NCBI GenBank assembly: GCA_014843695.1 | Contig: CM026400.1 | Location: forward strand, 37,308,234 to 37,372,233 | Length of the DNA: 64,000 nt | Direction of reading: 5' to 3' | Source of the DNA: Archivesica marissinica | Taxonomy: Eukaryota > Mollusca > Bivalvia > Venerida > Vesicomyidae | Shown: piece by piece, positions 11,431 to 23,640 of the stretch | Layout: each line of letters opens with the position of its first letter | Position numbering within the stretch: the first letter of the stretch is position 1 | Notes under the pieces: generated by a model | The model's input: only the letters and a program-made list of their open reading frames with translations | The model's database searches: none | What the model was told of the DNA's origin: nothing | Translations under genes and position numbers: made by a program

Positions 11431-13090
11431 ATGAATTATGTCTACAACAGACGTCCCAATGCCCCAGTCATCTGGCCTGAAACATGTCTACAACAGACGT
11501 TCCAGTGCCCCAGTCATCTTGCCTGAAACATGTCACCAACAGACGTTCCAATGCCAGCGTCATCTTGCCTGAAACATGTCTATAATAAACGTTCCAATGC
11601 CCCAGTCATCTAGCCTGAAACATGTCTACAACAGACGTTCCAGTGCCCCAGTCATCTAGCCTGAAACATGTCTACAACAGACGTTCAAGTGCCCCAGTCA
11701 TCTAGCCTGAAACATGTCTACAACAGACGTTCCAATGCCCCAGTTATCAAGCCTGAAACATGTCTACAACATACGTTCCAATGCCCCATTCATCTTGCCT
11801 GAAACATGTCTACAACAGACGTTCCAATGCCCCAGTCATCTAGCCTGAAACATGTCTACAACAGACGTTCCAGTGCCTCAGTCATCTAGCCTGAAACATG
11901 TCTACAACAGACGTTCAAGTGCCCCAGTCATCATGCCTGAAACAGGTCTACAACACTCGTTCCAGTGCCCCAGTCATCTTGCCTGAATCATGTCTTCAAC
12001 AGACGTTCCAATGCCCCAGCCATCAAGCCCGCAACATGTCTACAACAGACGTTCCAATGCCCCATTCATCTTGCCTGAAATATGTCTACAACAGACGATC
12101 CAATGCCCCAGTTATCTAGCCTGAAACATGTCTACAACAGACGTTCCAATGCCCCAGTCATCTAGCCTGAAACATGTCTACAATAGACGTTCCAGTGCCC
12201 CAGTCGTCTAGCCTGAAACATGTCTACAACAGACATTCCAGTGCCCCAGTCATCTAGCCTGACACATGTCTACAACAGACGTTCAAGTGCCCCAGTCATC
12301 TAGCCTGAAACATGACTACAACAGACGTTCCAATGCCCGAGTTATCTAGCCTGAAATATGTCTACAACAGACGTTGCAATGCCCCATTCATCTTGCCTGA
12401 AACATGTCTACAACAGACGTTCCAATGCCCCAGTCATCTAACCTGAAACGTGTCTACAACAGACGTTCCAGTGCCCCAGTCGTCTAGCCTGAAACAGGTC
12501 TACAACAGATGTTTCAATGACCCAGTCATCTAGCCTGAATCATGCCTACAACATACGTTCCAATGCCCCAGTCATCTAGCCTGAATCATGTCTACAAGAG
12601 ACTTTCCAATGCCCCAGTTATCTTGCCTGAAACATGTCTAAAACAGTCGTTCCAATGCCCCAGTCGTCTAGTCTGAATCATGTCTACAACAGACGTTCCA
12701 ATGCCCCAGACAACTAGCCTGAATTATGTCTACAACAGACGTTCCAATGCCTGCCCCAGTCATCTAGCCTGAAACATGTCTATACCAAACGTTCCAATGC
12801 CCCAGTCATCTAGCCTGAAACATGTCTACAACAGACGTTCAAGTGCCCCAGTCATCTAGCCTGAAACATGTCTACAACAGACGTTCCAATGCCCCAGACA
12901 ACTAGCATGAATTATGTCTACAACAGACGTCCCAATGCCCCAGTCATCTGGCCTGAAACATGTCTACAACAGATGTTTCAATGCCCCAGTCATCTAGCCT
13001 GAATCATGCCTACACCATACGTTCCAATGCCTCAGTCATCTAGCCTGAATCATGTCTACAACAGACGTTCCAATGCCCTAGTCATCGTGC
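11430..13090 (+). repeat. 2.6-kb super-repeat, copy 3 (shortened)
   Basis: Marker at 11534, 2583 bp after copy 2. Order is kept through the trio block (11898-12119), GACACATG (about 12262) and the 50-bp monomer near 12752. There it jumps straight to a TATACCAAAC monomer at about 12781, skipping the CATTTCTAC and CACCAACAG monomers, and resumes at the GCATGAATT / GTCCCAATG pair near 12905. The skip is a whole-monomer deletion of the kind unequal exchange produces. Confidence 0.8.
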
Positions 13091-15250
13091 CTGAAACATG
13101 ACTACAATAGACGTTCCAATGCCCGAGTTATCTAGCCTGAAATATGTCTACAACAGACGTTCCAATGCCCCATTCATCTTGCCTGAAACATGTCTACAAC
13201 AGACGTTCCAATGCCCCAGTCATCTAGCCTGAAACGTGTCTACAACAGACGTTCCAGTGCCCCAGTCATCTAGCCTGAAACATGTATACAACAGATGTTT
13301 CAATGCCCCAGTCATCTAGCCTGAATCATGCCTACAACATACGTTCCAATGCCCCAGTCATCTAGCCTGAATCATGTCTACAACAGACTTTCCAATGCCC
13401 CAGTTATCTTGCCTGAAACATATCAAAAACAGTCGTTCCAATGCCCCAGTCATCTAGTCTGAATCAAGTCTACAACAGACCTTCCAATGCCCCATACAAC
13501 TAGCCTGAATTATGTCTACAACAGACGTTCCAATGCCTGCCCCAGTCATCTAGCCTGAATCATGTCTACAACAGACGTTCCAATGCCCCAGTCATCTAGC
13601 CTGAATTATTTCTACAACAGACGTTCCAATGCCCTAGTCATCTCGACTGAAACATGTCACCAACAGACGATCCAATGCCAGAGTCATCTTGCCTGAAACA
13701 TGTCTATAACAAACGTTCCAATGCCCCAGTCATCTAGCCTGAAACATGTCTACAACAGACGTTCCAGTGTTCCAGTCATCTAGCCTGAAACATTTCTACA
13801 ACAGACGTTCAAGTGCCCCAGTCATCTAGCCTGAAACATGTCTACAACAGACGTTCCAATGCCCCAGTTATCTAGCCTGAATCATGTCTACAACAGACGT
13901 TCCAATGCCCCAGTCATCTAGCCTGAAACATGTCTACAACAGACGTTCCAGTGCCCCAGTCATCTAGCCTGAAACATGTCTACAACAGACGTTCCAATGC
14001 CCCATTCATCTTGCCTGAAACATGTCTACAACAGACGTTCCAATGCCCCAGTCATCTAGCCTGAAACGTGTCTACAACAGACGTTCCAGTGCCCCAGTCA
14101 TCTTGCCTGAAACATGTCTACAACACTCGTTCCAGTGCCCCAGTCATCTAGCCTGAAACATGTCTACAACAGACGTTCCAATGACTGCCCAAGTCATCTA
14201 GCCTGAATCATGTCTACAACAGACGTTCCAATGCCCCAGTCATCTAGCTTGAATCATGTCTACAACAGACGTTCCAATGCCCCAGTCATCTGGCCTGAAA
14301 CATGTCTACAACAGATGTTTCAATGCCCCAGTCATCTAGCCTGAATCATGCCTACACCATACGTTCCAATGCCCCAGTCATCTAGCCTGAATCATGTCTA
14401 CAACAGACTTTCCAATGCCCAAGTTATCTTGCCTGAAACATGTCTAAAACAGTCGTTCCAATGCCCCAGTCATCTAGTCTGAATCATGTCTACAACAGAC
14501 GTTCCAATGCCCCAGACAACTAGCATGAATTATGTCTACAACAGACGTTCCAATGCCCCAGTCATCTGGCCTGAAACATGTCTACAACAGATGTTTCAAT
14601 GCCCCAGTCATCTAGCCTGAATCATGCCTACACCATACGTTCCAATGCCTCAGTCATCTAGCCAGAATCATGTATACAACAGACGTTCCAATGCCCTAGT
14701 CATCTGGCCTGAAACATGTCTACAACAGATGTTTCAATGCCCCAGTCATCTTGCCTGAAACATGTCTACAACAGACGTGCCAATGCCCCAGTCATCGTGC
14801 CTGAATCATGTCTATAACAGACGTTCCAATGACCCAGTCATCTAGCCTGAAACATGTCTACAACAGTCGTTCCAGTGCCCCAGTCATCTAGCCTGAAACA
14901 TGTCTACAACAGACGTTCAAGTGCCCCAGTCATCTAGCCTGAAACATGTCTACAACAGACGTTCCAATGCCCCAGTTATCTAGCCTGAAACATGTCTACA
15001 ACAGACGTTCCAATGCCCCAGTCATCTAGCCTGAAACATGTCTTCAACAGACGTTCCAATGCCACAGCCATCAAGCCCGCAACATGTCTACAACAGACAT
15101 TCCAGTGCCCCAGTCATCTAGCCTGAAACATGTCTACAACAGACGTTCAAGTGCCCCAGTCATCTAGCCTGAAACATGACTACAACAGACGTTCCAATGC
15201 CCGAGTTATCTAGCCTGAAATATGTCTACAACAGACGTTCCAATGCCCCA
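13090..15250 (+). repeat. Array segment with about 45-monomer HOR
   Basis: From the CACCAACAG monomer at 13658 to the next at 15736 is 2078 bp, equal to 45 monomers plus two 4-bp length variants. The segment carries the full variant series, including the AGACGTGCC / ATCGTGCC / CTATAACAGAC set at about 14773-14840 that repeats 1844 bp later at 16617. It overlaps the left side of the 15250-19580 duplication block. Confidence 0.8.
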
Positions 15251-18200
15251 TTCATCTTGCCTGAAACATGTCTACAACAGACGTTCCAATGCCCCAGTCA
15301 TCTAGCCTGAAACGTGTCTACAACAGACGTTCCAGTGCCCCAGTCATCTAGCCTGAAACATGTCTACAACAGATGTTTCAATGCCCCAGTCATCTAGCCT
15401 GAATCATGCCTACAACATACGTTCCAATGCCCCAGTCATCTAGCCTGAATCATGTCTACAACAGACTTTCCAATGCGCCAGTTATCTTGCCTGAAACATG
15501 TCTAAAACAGTCGTTCCAATGCCCCAGTCATCTAGTCTGAATCATGTCTACAACAGACGTTCCAATGCCCCAGACAACTAGCCTGAATTATGTCTACAAC
15601 AGACGTTCCAATGCCTGCCCCAGTCATCTAGCCTGAATCATGTCTACAACAGACGTTCCAATGCCCCAGTCATCTAGCCTGAATCAATTCTACAACAGAC
15701 GTTCCAATGCCCCAGTCATCTTGCCTGAAACATGTCACCAACAGACGATCAAATGCCAGAGTTATCTAGCCTGAAACATGTTTACAACAGACGTTCCAAT
15801 GCTCCATTCATCTTGCCTGAAACATGTCTACAACAGACGTTCCAATGCCCCAGTCATCTAGCCTGAAACATATCTTCAACAGACGTTCCAATGCCACAGC
15901 CATCAAGCCCGCAACATGTCTACAACAGACATTCCAGTGCCCCAGTCATCTAGCCTGAAACATGTCTACAACAGACGTTCAAGTGCCCCAGTCATCTAGC
16001 CTGAAACATGACTACAACAGACGTTCCAATGCCCGTGTTATCTAGCCTGAAATATGTCTAAAACAGACGTTCCAATGCCCCAGTCATCTAGCTTGAATCA
16101 TGTCTACAACAGACGTTCCAATGCCCCAGTCATCTGGCCTGAAACAGGTCTACAACAGATGTTTCAATGCCCCAGTCATCTAGCCTGAATCATGCCTACA
16201 CCATACGTTCCAATGCCCCAGTCATCTAGCCTGAATCATGTCTACAACAGACTTTCCAATGCCCAAGTTATCTTGCCTGAAACATGTCTAAAACAGTCGT
16301 TCCAATGCCCCAGTCATCTAGTCTGAATCATGTCTACAACAGACGTTCCAATGCCCCAGACAACTAGCATGAATTATGTCTACAACAGACGTCCCAATGC
16401 CCCAGTCATCTGGCCTGAAACATGTCTACAACAGATGTTTCAATGCCCCAGTCATCTAGCCTGAATCATGCCTACACCATACGTTCCAATGCCTCAGTCA
16501 TCTAGCCAGAATCATGTATACAACAGACGTTCCAATGCCCTAGTCATCTGGCCTGAAACATGTCTACAACAGATGTTTCAATGCCCCAGTCATCTTGCCT
16601 GAAACATGTCTACAACAGACGTGCCAATGCCCCAGTCATCGTGCCTGAATCATGTCTATAACAGACGTTCCAATGACCCAGTCATCTAGCCTGAAACATG
16701 TCTACAACAGTCGTTCCAGTGCCCCAGTCATCTATCCTGAAACATGTCTACAACAGACGTTCAAGTGCCCCAGTCATCTAGCCTGAAACATGTCTACAAC
16801 AGACGTTCCAATGCCCCAGTTATCTAGCCTGAAACATGTCTACAACAGACGTTCCAATGCCCCAGTCATCTAGCCTGAAACATGTCTTCAACAGACGTTC
16901 CAATGCCACAGCCATCAAGCCCGCAACATGTCTACAACAGACATTCCAGTGCCCCAGTCATCTAGCCTGAAACATGTCTACTACAGACGTTCAAGTGCCC
17001 CAGTCATCTAGCCTGAAACATGTCTTCAACAGACGTTCCAATGCCACAGCCATCAAGCCCGCAACATGTCTACAACAGACATTCCAGTGCCCCAGTCATC
17101 TAGCCTGAAACATGTCTACAACAGACGTTCAAGTGCCCCAGTCATCTAGCCTGAAACATGACTACAACAGACGTTCCAATGCCCGAGTTATCTAGCCTGA
17201 AATATGTCTACAACAGACGTTCCAATGCCCCATTCATCTTGCCTGAAACATGTCTACAACAGACGTTCCAATGCCCCAGTCATCTAGCCTGAAACGTGTC
17301 TACAACAGACGTTCCAGTGCCCCAGTCATCTAGCCTGAAACATGTCTACAACAGATGTTTCAATGCCCCAGTCATCTAGCCTGAATCATGCCTACAACAT
17401 ACGTTCCAATGCCCCAGTCATCTAGCCTGGATCATGTCTACAACAGACTTTCCAATGCGCCAGTTATCTTGCCTGAAACATGTCTAAAACAGTCGTTCCA
17501 ATGCCCCAGTCATCTAGTCTGAATCATGTCTACAACAGAGGTTCCAATGCCCCAGACAACTAGCCTGAATTATGTCTACAACAGACGTTCCAATGCCTGC
17601 CCCAGTCATCTAGCCTGAATCATGTCTACAACAGACGTTCCAATGCCCCAGTCATATAGCCTGAATCATTTCTACAACAGACGTTCCAATGCCCCAGTCA
17701 TCTTGCCTGAAACATGTCACCAACAGACGATCAAATGCCAGAGTTATCTAGCCTGAAACATGTCTACAACAGACGTTCCAATGCTCCATTCATCTTGCCT
17801 GAAACATGTCTACAACAGACGTTCCAATGCCACAGCCATCAAGCCCGCAACATGTCTACAACAGAAATTCCAGTGCCCCAGTCATCTAGCCTGAAACATG
17901 ACTACAACAGACGTTCCAATGCCCGTGTTATCTAGCCTGAAATATGTCTACAACAGACGTTCCAATGCCCCATTCATCTTGCCTGAAACATGTCTACAAC
18001 AGACGTTCCAATGCCCCAGTCATCTAGCCTGAAACGTGTCTACAACAGACGTTCCAGTGCCCCAGTCATCTAGCCTGAAACATGTCTACAACAGATGTTC
18101 CAATGCCCCAGTCATCTAGCCTGGATCATGTCTACAACAGACTTTCCAATGCGCCAGTTATCTTGCCTGAAACATGTCTAAAACAGTCGTTCCAATGCCC

Positions 18201-19580
18201 CAGTCATCTAGTCTGAATCATGTCTACAACAGACGTTCCAATGCCCCAGACAACTAGCCTGAATTATGTCTACAACAGACGTTCCAATGCCTGCCCCAGT
18301 CATCTAGCCTGAATCATGTCTACAACAGACGTTCCAATGCCCCAGTCATCTAGCCTGAATCATTTCTACAACAGACGTTCCAATACCAGAGTCATCTTGC
18401 CTGAAACATGTCTATAACAAACGTTCCAATGCCCCAGTCATCTAGCCTGAAACATGTCTACAACAGACGTTCCAATGTCACAGTCATCTAGCCTGAAACA
18501 TGTCTACAACAGACGTTCAAGTGCCCCAGACATCTAGCCTGAAACATGTCTACAACAGACGTTCCAATGCCCCAGTCATCTAGCCTGAAACATGTCTACA
18601 ACAGATGTTCCAGTGCCCCAGTCATCTAGCCTGAAACATGTCTACAACAGACGTTCCAGTGCCTCAGTCATCTAGCCTGAAACATGTCTACAACAGACGT
18701 TCCATTGCCCCAGTCATCTAGCCTGAAACATGTCTACAACAGACGTTCAAGTGCCCCAGACATCTAGCCTGAAACATGTCTACAACAGACGTTCCAATGC
18801 CCGAGTTATCTAGCCTGAAATATGTCTACAACAGACGTTCCAATGCCCCAATCATCATGTCTGAACATATCTACAACACTCGTTCCAGTGCCCCAGTCAT
18901 CTTGCCTGAATCATGTCTTCAACAGACGTTCCAATGCCACAGCCATCAAGCCCGCAACATGTCTACAACAGACATTCCAGTGCCCCAGTCATCTAGCCTG
19001 AAACATGTCTACAACAGACGTTCAAGTGCCCCAGACATCTAGCCTGAAACATGTCTACAACAGACGTTCCAATGCCCGAGTTATCTAGCCTGAAATATGT
19101 CTACAACAGACGTTCCAATGCCCTATTCATCTTGCCTGAACATGTCTACAACAGACGTTCCAATGCCCCAGTCATCTAGCCTGAAACTGTCTACAACAGA
19201 CGTTCCAGTGCCCCAGTCATCTAGCCTGAAACATGTCTACAACAGATGTTTCAATGCCCCAGTCATCTAGCCTGAATCATGCCTACAACATACGTTCCAA
19301 TGCCCCAGTCATCTAGCCTGAATCATGTCTACAACTTCCAGCCCCAGTCTTGCCTGAAACATGTCTAAAACAGACGTTCCAATGCCCCAGTCATCTAGTC
19401 TGAATCATGTCTACAACAGACGTTCCAATGCCCCAGACAACTAGCCTGAATTATGTCTACAACAGACGTTCCAATGCCTGCCCCAGTCATCTGGACTGAA
19501 TCATGTCTACAACAGACGTTCCAATGCCCCAGTCATCTAGCCTGAATCATTTCTACAACAGACGTTCCAATGCCCCAGTC
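15250..19580 (+). repeat. Segmental duplication copy 2 (partner 1020-5160)
   Basis: This is the cleaner partner of 1020-5160. It holds two CACCAACAG starts at 15736 and 17718, 1982 bp apart (43 monomers plus 4 bp). Near 16883-17060 the TCTTCAAC / AAGCCCGC / AGACATT trio occurs twice, 138 bp apart, whereas the partner has it once, so a three-monomer local duplication arose in this copy or was lost in the other. Small defects appear only near 19140-19355. Correspondence ends near 19590, where this copy has TCTACAACAGATG and the partner CACCAACAG. Confidence 0.85.
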
Positions 19581-22079
19581 ATCTGGCCTGAAACATGTCT
19601 ACAACAGATGTTTCAATGCCCCAGTCATCTTGCCTGAAACAAGTCTACAACAGACATGCCAATGCCCCAGTCATCTTGCCTGAATCATGTCTATAATAGA
19701 CGTTCCAATGACCCAGTCATATAGCCTGAAACATGTCTACAACAGTCGTTCCAGTGCCCCATTCATTTAGCCTGAAACATGTCTACAACAGACGTTCCAG
19801 TGCCACAGTCATCTAGCCTGAAACATGTCTACAACAGACGTTCCAATGCTCCATTTATCTAGCCTGAATCATGTCTACTACAGACGTTCCAATGCCCCAG
19901 GCATCTAGGCTGAAACATGTCTACAACAGACGTTCCAGTGCCCCAGTCATCTTGCCTGAAACATGTCACCAACAGACGTTCCAATGCCAGCGTCATCTTG
20001 CCTGAAACATGTCTATAACAAACGTTCCAATGCCCCAGTCATCTAGCCTGAAACATGTCTACAACAGACGTTCCAGTGCCCCAGTCATCTAGCCTGAAAC
20101 ATGTCTACAACAGACGTTCAAGTGCCCCAGTCATCTAGCCTGAAACATGTCTACAACAGACGTTCCAATGCCCCAGTTATCAAGCCTGAAACATGTCTAC
20201 AACATACGTTCCAATGCCCCATTCATCTTGCCTGAAACATGTCTACAACAGACGTTCCAATGCCCCAGTCATCTAGCCTGAAACATGTCTACAACAGACG
20301 TTCCAGTGCATCAGTCATCTAGCCTGAAACAGGTCTACAACACTCGTTCCAGTGCCCCAGTCATCTTGCCTGAATCATGTCTTCAACAGACGTTCCAATG
20401 CCCCAGCCATCAAGCCCGCAACATGTCTACAACAGACGTTCCAATGCCCCAGTTATCTAGCCTGAAACATGTCTACAACAGACGTTCCAATGCCCCATTC
20501 ATCTTGCCTGAAACATGTCTACAACAGACGTTCCAATGCCCCAGTCATATAGCCTGAAAGATGTCTACAACAGACGTTCCAATGCCCCAGTCATCTAGCC
20601 TGAAACATGTCTACAACAGACATTCCAGTGCCTCAGTCATCTAGCCTGAAACATGTCTACAACAGACGTTCAAGTGCCCCAGTCAACATGCCTGAAACAT
20701 GTCTACAACACTCGTTCCAGTGCCCCAGTCATCTTGCCTAAATCATGTCTTCAACAGACGTTCCAATGCCCCAGCCATCAAGCCCGCAACATGTCTACAA
20801 CAGACATTCCAGTGCCCCAGTCATCTAGCCTGAAACATGTCTACAACAGACGTTCAAGTGCCCCAGTCATCTAGCCTGAAACATGACTACAACAGACGTT
20901 CCAATGCCCGAGTTATCTAGCCTGAAATATGTCTACAACAGACGTTCCAATGCCCCATTCATCTTGCCTGAAACATGTCTACAACAGACGTTCCAATGCC
21001 CCAGTCATCTAGCCTGAAACGTGTCTACAACAGACGTTCCAGTGCCCCAGTCATCTAGCCTGAAACATGTCTACAACAGATGTTTCAATGCCCCAGTCAT
21101 CTAGCCTGAATCATGCCTACAACATACGTTCCAATGCCCCAGTCATCTAGCCTGAATCATGTCTACAACAGACTTTCCAATGCCCCAGTTATCTTGCCTG
21201 AAACATGTCTAAAACAGTCGTTCCAATGCCCCAGTCATCTAGTCTGAATCATGTCTACAACAGACGTTCCAATGCCCCAGACAACTAGCCTGAATTATGT
21301 CTACAACAGACGTTCCAATGCCTGCCCAGTCATCTAGCCTGAATCATGTCTACAACAGACGTTCCAATGCCCCAGTCATCAGCCTGAATCATTTCTACAA
21401 CAGACGTTCCAATGCCCCAGTCATCTGGCCTGAAACATGTCTACAACAGACGATTCAATGCCCCAGTCATCTTGCCTGAAACATGTCTACAACAGACGTG
21501 CCAATGCCCCAGTCATCTTGCCTGAATCATGTCTATAACAGACGTTCCAATGACCCAGTCATATAGCCTGAAACATGTCTACAACAGTCGTTCCAGTGCC
21601 CCAGTCATTTAGCCTGAAACATGTCTACAACAGACGTTCCAGTGCCACAGTCATCTAGCCTGAAACATGTCTACAACAGACGTTCCAATGCTCCATTTAT
21701 CTAGCCTGAATCATGTCTACTACAGACGTTCCAATGCCCCAGGCATCTAGGCTGAAACATGTCTACAACAGACGTTCCAGTGCCCCAGTCATCTTGCCTG
21801 AAACATGTCACCAACAGACGTTCCAATGCCAGCGTCATCTTGCCTGAAACATGTATATAACATACGTTCCAATGCCCCAGTCATCTAGCCTGAAACATGT
21901 CTACAACAGACGTTCCAGTGCCCCAGTCATCTAGCCTGAAACATGTCTACAACAGACGTTCAAGTGCCCCAGTCATCTAGCCTGAAACATGTCTACAACA
22001 GACGTTCCAATGCCCCAGTTATCAAGCCTGAAACATGTCTACAACATACGTTCCAATGCCCCATTCATCTTGCCTGAAA
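19580..22079 (+). repeat. 1.84-kb HOR, one full and one partial copy, cut by gap
   Basis: CACCAACAG followed by GCCAGCGTC occurs at 19967 and 21809, 1842 bp apart (40 monomers plus 2 bp). Shared local variants such as GTCATTTAG (about 19760 and 21604) and CAGGCATCTAGG (about 19889 and 21739) support tandem duplication. Trio blocks lie at about 20300-20440 and 20653-20874. The second copy runs into the N gap. Confidence 0.85.
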
Positions 22080-23079
22080 NNNNNNNNNNNNNNNNNNNNN
22101 NNNNNNNNNNNNNNNNNNNNNNNNNNNNNNNNNNNNNNNNNNNNNNNNNNNNNNNNNNNNNNNNNNNNNNNNNNNNNNNNNNNNNNNNNNNNNNNNNNNN
22201 NNNNNNNNNNNNNNNNNNNNNNNNNNNNNNNNNNNNNNNNNNNNNNNNNNNNNNNNNNNNNNNNNNNNNNNNNNNNNNNNNNNNNNNNNNNNNNNNNNNN
22301 NNNNNNNNNNNNNNNNNNNNNNNNNNNNNNNNNNNNNNNNNNNNNNNNNNNNNNNNNNNNNNNNNNNNNNNNNNNNNNNNNNNNNNNNNNNNNNNNNNNN
22401 NNNNNNNNNNNNNNNNNNNNNNNNNNNNNNNNNNNNNNNNNNNNNNNNNNNNNNNNNNNNNNNNNNNNNNNNNNNNNNNNNNNNNNNNNNNNNNNNNNNN
22501 NNNNNNNNNNNNNNNNNNNNNNNNNNNNNNNNNNNNNNNNNNNNNNNNNNNNNNNNNNNNNNNNNNNNNNNNNNNNNNNNNNNNNNNNNNNNNNNNNNNN
22601 NNNNNNNNNNNNNNNNNNNNNNNNNNNNNNNNNNNNNNNNNNNNNNNNNNNNNNNNNNNNNNNNNNNNNNNNNNNNNNNNNNNNNNNNNNNNNNNNNNNN
22701 NNNNNNNNNNNNNNNNNNNNNNNNNNNNNNNNNNNNNNNNNNNNNNNNNNNNNNNNNNNNNNNNNNNNNNNNNNNNNNNNNNNNNNNNNNNNNNNNNNNN
22801 NNNNNNNNNNNNNNNNNNNNNNNNNNNNNNNNNNNNNNNNNNNNNNNNNNNNNNNNNNNNNNNNNNNNNNNNNNNNNNNNNNNNNNNNNNNNNNNNNNNN
22901 NNNNNNNNNNNNNNNNNNNNNNNNNNNNNNNNNNNNNNNNNNNNNNNNNNNNNNNNNNNNNNNNNNNNNNNNNNNNNNNNNNNNNNNNNNNNNNNNNNNN
23001 NNNNNNNNNNNNNNNNNNNNNNNNNNNNNNNNNNNNNNNNNNNNNNNNNNNNNNNNNNNNNNNNNNNNNNNNNNNNNNN
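22080..23079. other. Assembly gap, exactly 1000 N
   Basis: The run of N is exactly 1000 bases, the same length as the second gap, so it is almost certainly a placeholder of arbitrary size. Both flanks are ordinary array in the same orientation. Reading frames spanning the gap are meaningless. Confidence 0.98.
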
Positions 23080-23640
23080 CATCTAGCCTGAAACATGTCT
23101 ACAACAGACGTTCAAGTGCCCCAGTCATCTAGCCTGAAACATGTCTACAACAGACGTTCCAATGCCCCATTTATCTAGCCTGAATCATGTCTACTACAGA
23201 CGTTCCAATGCCCCAGTCATCTTGCCTGAAACATGTCACCAACAGACGATCCAATGCTAGATTCATCTTGCCTGAAACATGTCTATAACAAACGTTCCAA
23301 TGCCCCAGTCATCTAGCATGAAACATGTCTACAACAGACGTTCCAGTGCCCCAGTCATCTAGCCTGAAACATGTCTACAACAGACGTTCAAGTGCCCCAG
23401 TCATCTAGCCTGAAACATGTCTACAACAGACGTTTCAATGCCCCATTTATCTAGCCTGAATCATGTCTACTACAGACGTTCCAATGCCCCAGTCATCTTG
23501 CCTGAAACATGTCACCAACAGAAAATCCAATGCTAGATTCATCTTGCCTGACACATGTCTATAACAAACGTTCCAATGCCCCAGTCATCTAGCCTGAAAC
23601 ATGTCTACAACAGACGTTCCAGTGCCCCAGTCATCTAGCC
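23080..23640 (+). repeat. 276-bp six-monomer tandem duplication
   Basis: CACCAACAG starts at 23237 and 23513 are 276 bp apart, exactly six monomers. Both copies share GCTAGATTC instead of the usual GCCAGAGTC, and both follow a CATTTATCTAG / CTACTACAG monomer. The second has GAAAATCC for GACGATCC. The block stops abruptly at 23641. Confidence 0.85.

Noticed and set aside
21989..23132. Open frames of about 340-376 codons across the N runs here and at 39497-40673
   Set aside because: They consist almost entirely of unknown residues from N and carry no information.
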